Positions 63,882 to 64,000 of a stretch of 64,000 nucleotides of DNA are shown here, piece by piece. Each line of letters starts with the position of its first letter. The first letter of the stretch is position 1. Below the pieces are notes generated by a model that worked only from the letters and a program-made list of their open reading frames with translations, ran no database searches and had not been told where the DNA came from. The DNA lies in NCBI RefSeq assembly GCF_050436995.1, contig NC_134756.1:9734001-9798000 (forward strand), in the 5' to 3' direction. This DNA comes from Anticarsia gemmatalis (Eukaryota > Arthropoda > Insecta > Lepidoptera > Erebidae). A program made the position numbers and the translations under genes.

Positions 63882-64000
63882 TACCTACATAGCGTCATAT
63901 CTGTTATACCCCAAAGTATATACTGAGGTGCATGCAATACACTCGCGTTTCGCCGCTTACAATGTTAGTCGTAAGTAATACGGGGCAAGACTACTGTCAT

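Overview
The window looks like nuclear DNA from a moth or butterfly. The reasons are an intron-rich animal gene with GT/AG splice sites, an AT-rich non-coding background, and several dispersed repeats of types common in Lepidoptera: small Helitrons that start TC, end CTAG and sit between A and T, tRNA-derived SINEs, a 5S-rRNA-like SINE piece, and short foldback/MITE elements. The order-level call is from recognition and was not checked by a search.

Only one gene can be supported. Between 4342 and 19269 on the + strand, 14 exons join in a single open frame of 752 complete codons plus a stop. They encode four immunoglobulin domains, a short basic linker, two fibronectin type III domains, one membrane-spanning segment and a tail of about 78 residues. 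This is the layout of Interference hedgehog (Ihog)/Brother of ihog, the Hedgehog co-receptors of insects. The first exon, with the start codon and signal peptide, was not found in bases 1-4341; it either lies upstream of the window or is too short to recognise. A compact candidate regulatory cluster (RFX-type X-box, CCAAT box, CRE-like half sites) sits at about 2961-3056.

Layout: 1-4341 is upstream or intron-1 DNA with repeats at about 772-1020 and 2112-2236 and the regulatory cluster. 4342-19269 is the Ihog-type gene, with repeat insertions in its introns (a minus-strand Helitron, a 5S-like SINE remnant, a minus-strand tRNA-SINE, non-LTR tail fragments). 19270-19610 is the 3' UTR with two AATAAA signals. 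From about 19.6 to 64 kb I find no coding sequence. That stretch holds an AT-rich desert with three copies of one MITE family, a nested palindromic foldback at 29611-30057, two SINE copies, three Helitrons, a TIR element at 59460-59712, a Tc1/mariner-type MITE at 63678-63881, and three short, nearly perfect hairpins. It may be intergenic or a long intron of a neighbouring gene.

No previously undescribed coding system was seen. The most unusual signals are the palindromes and hairpins and the X-box cluster.
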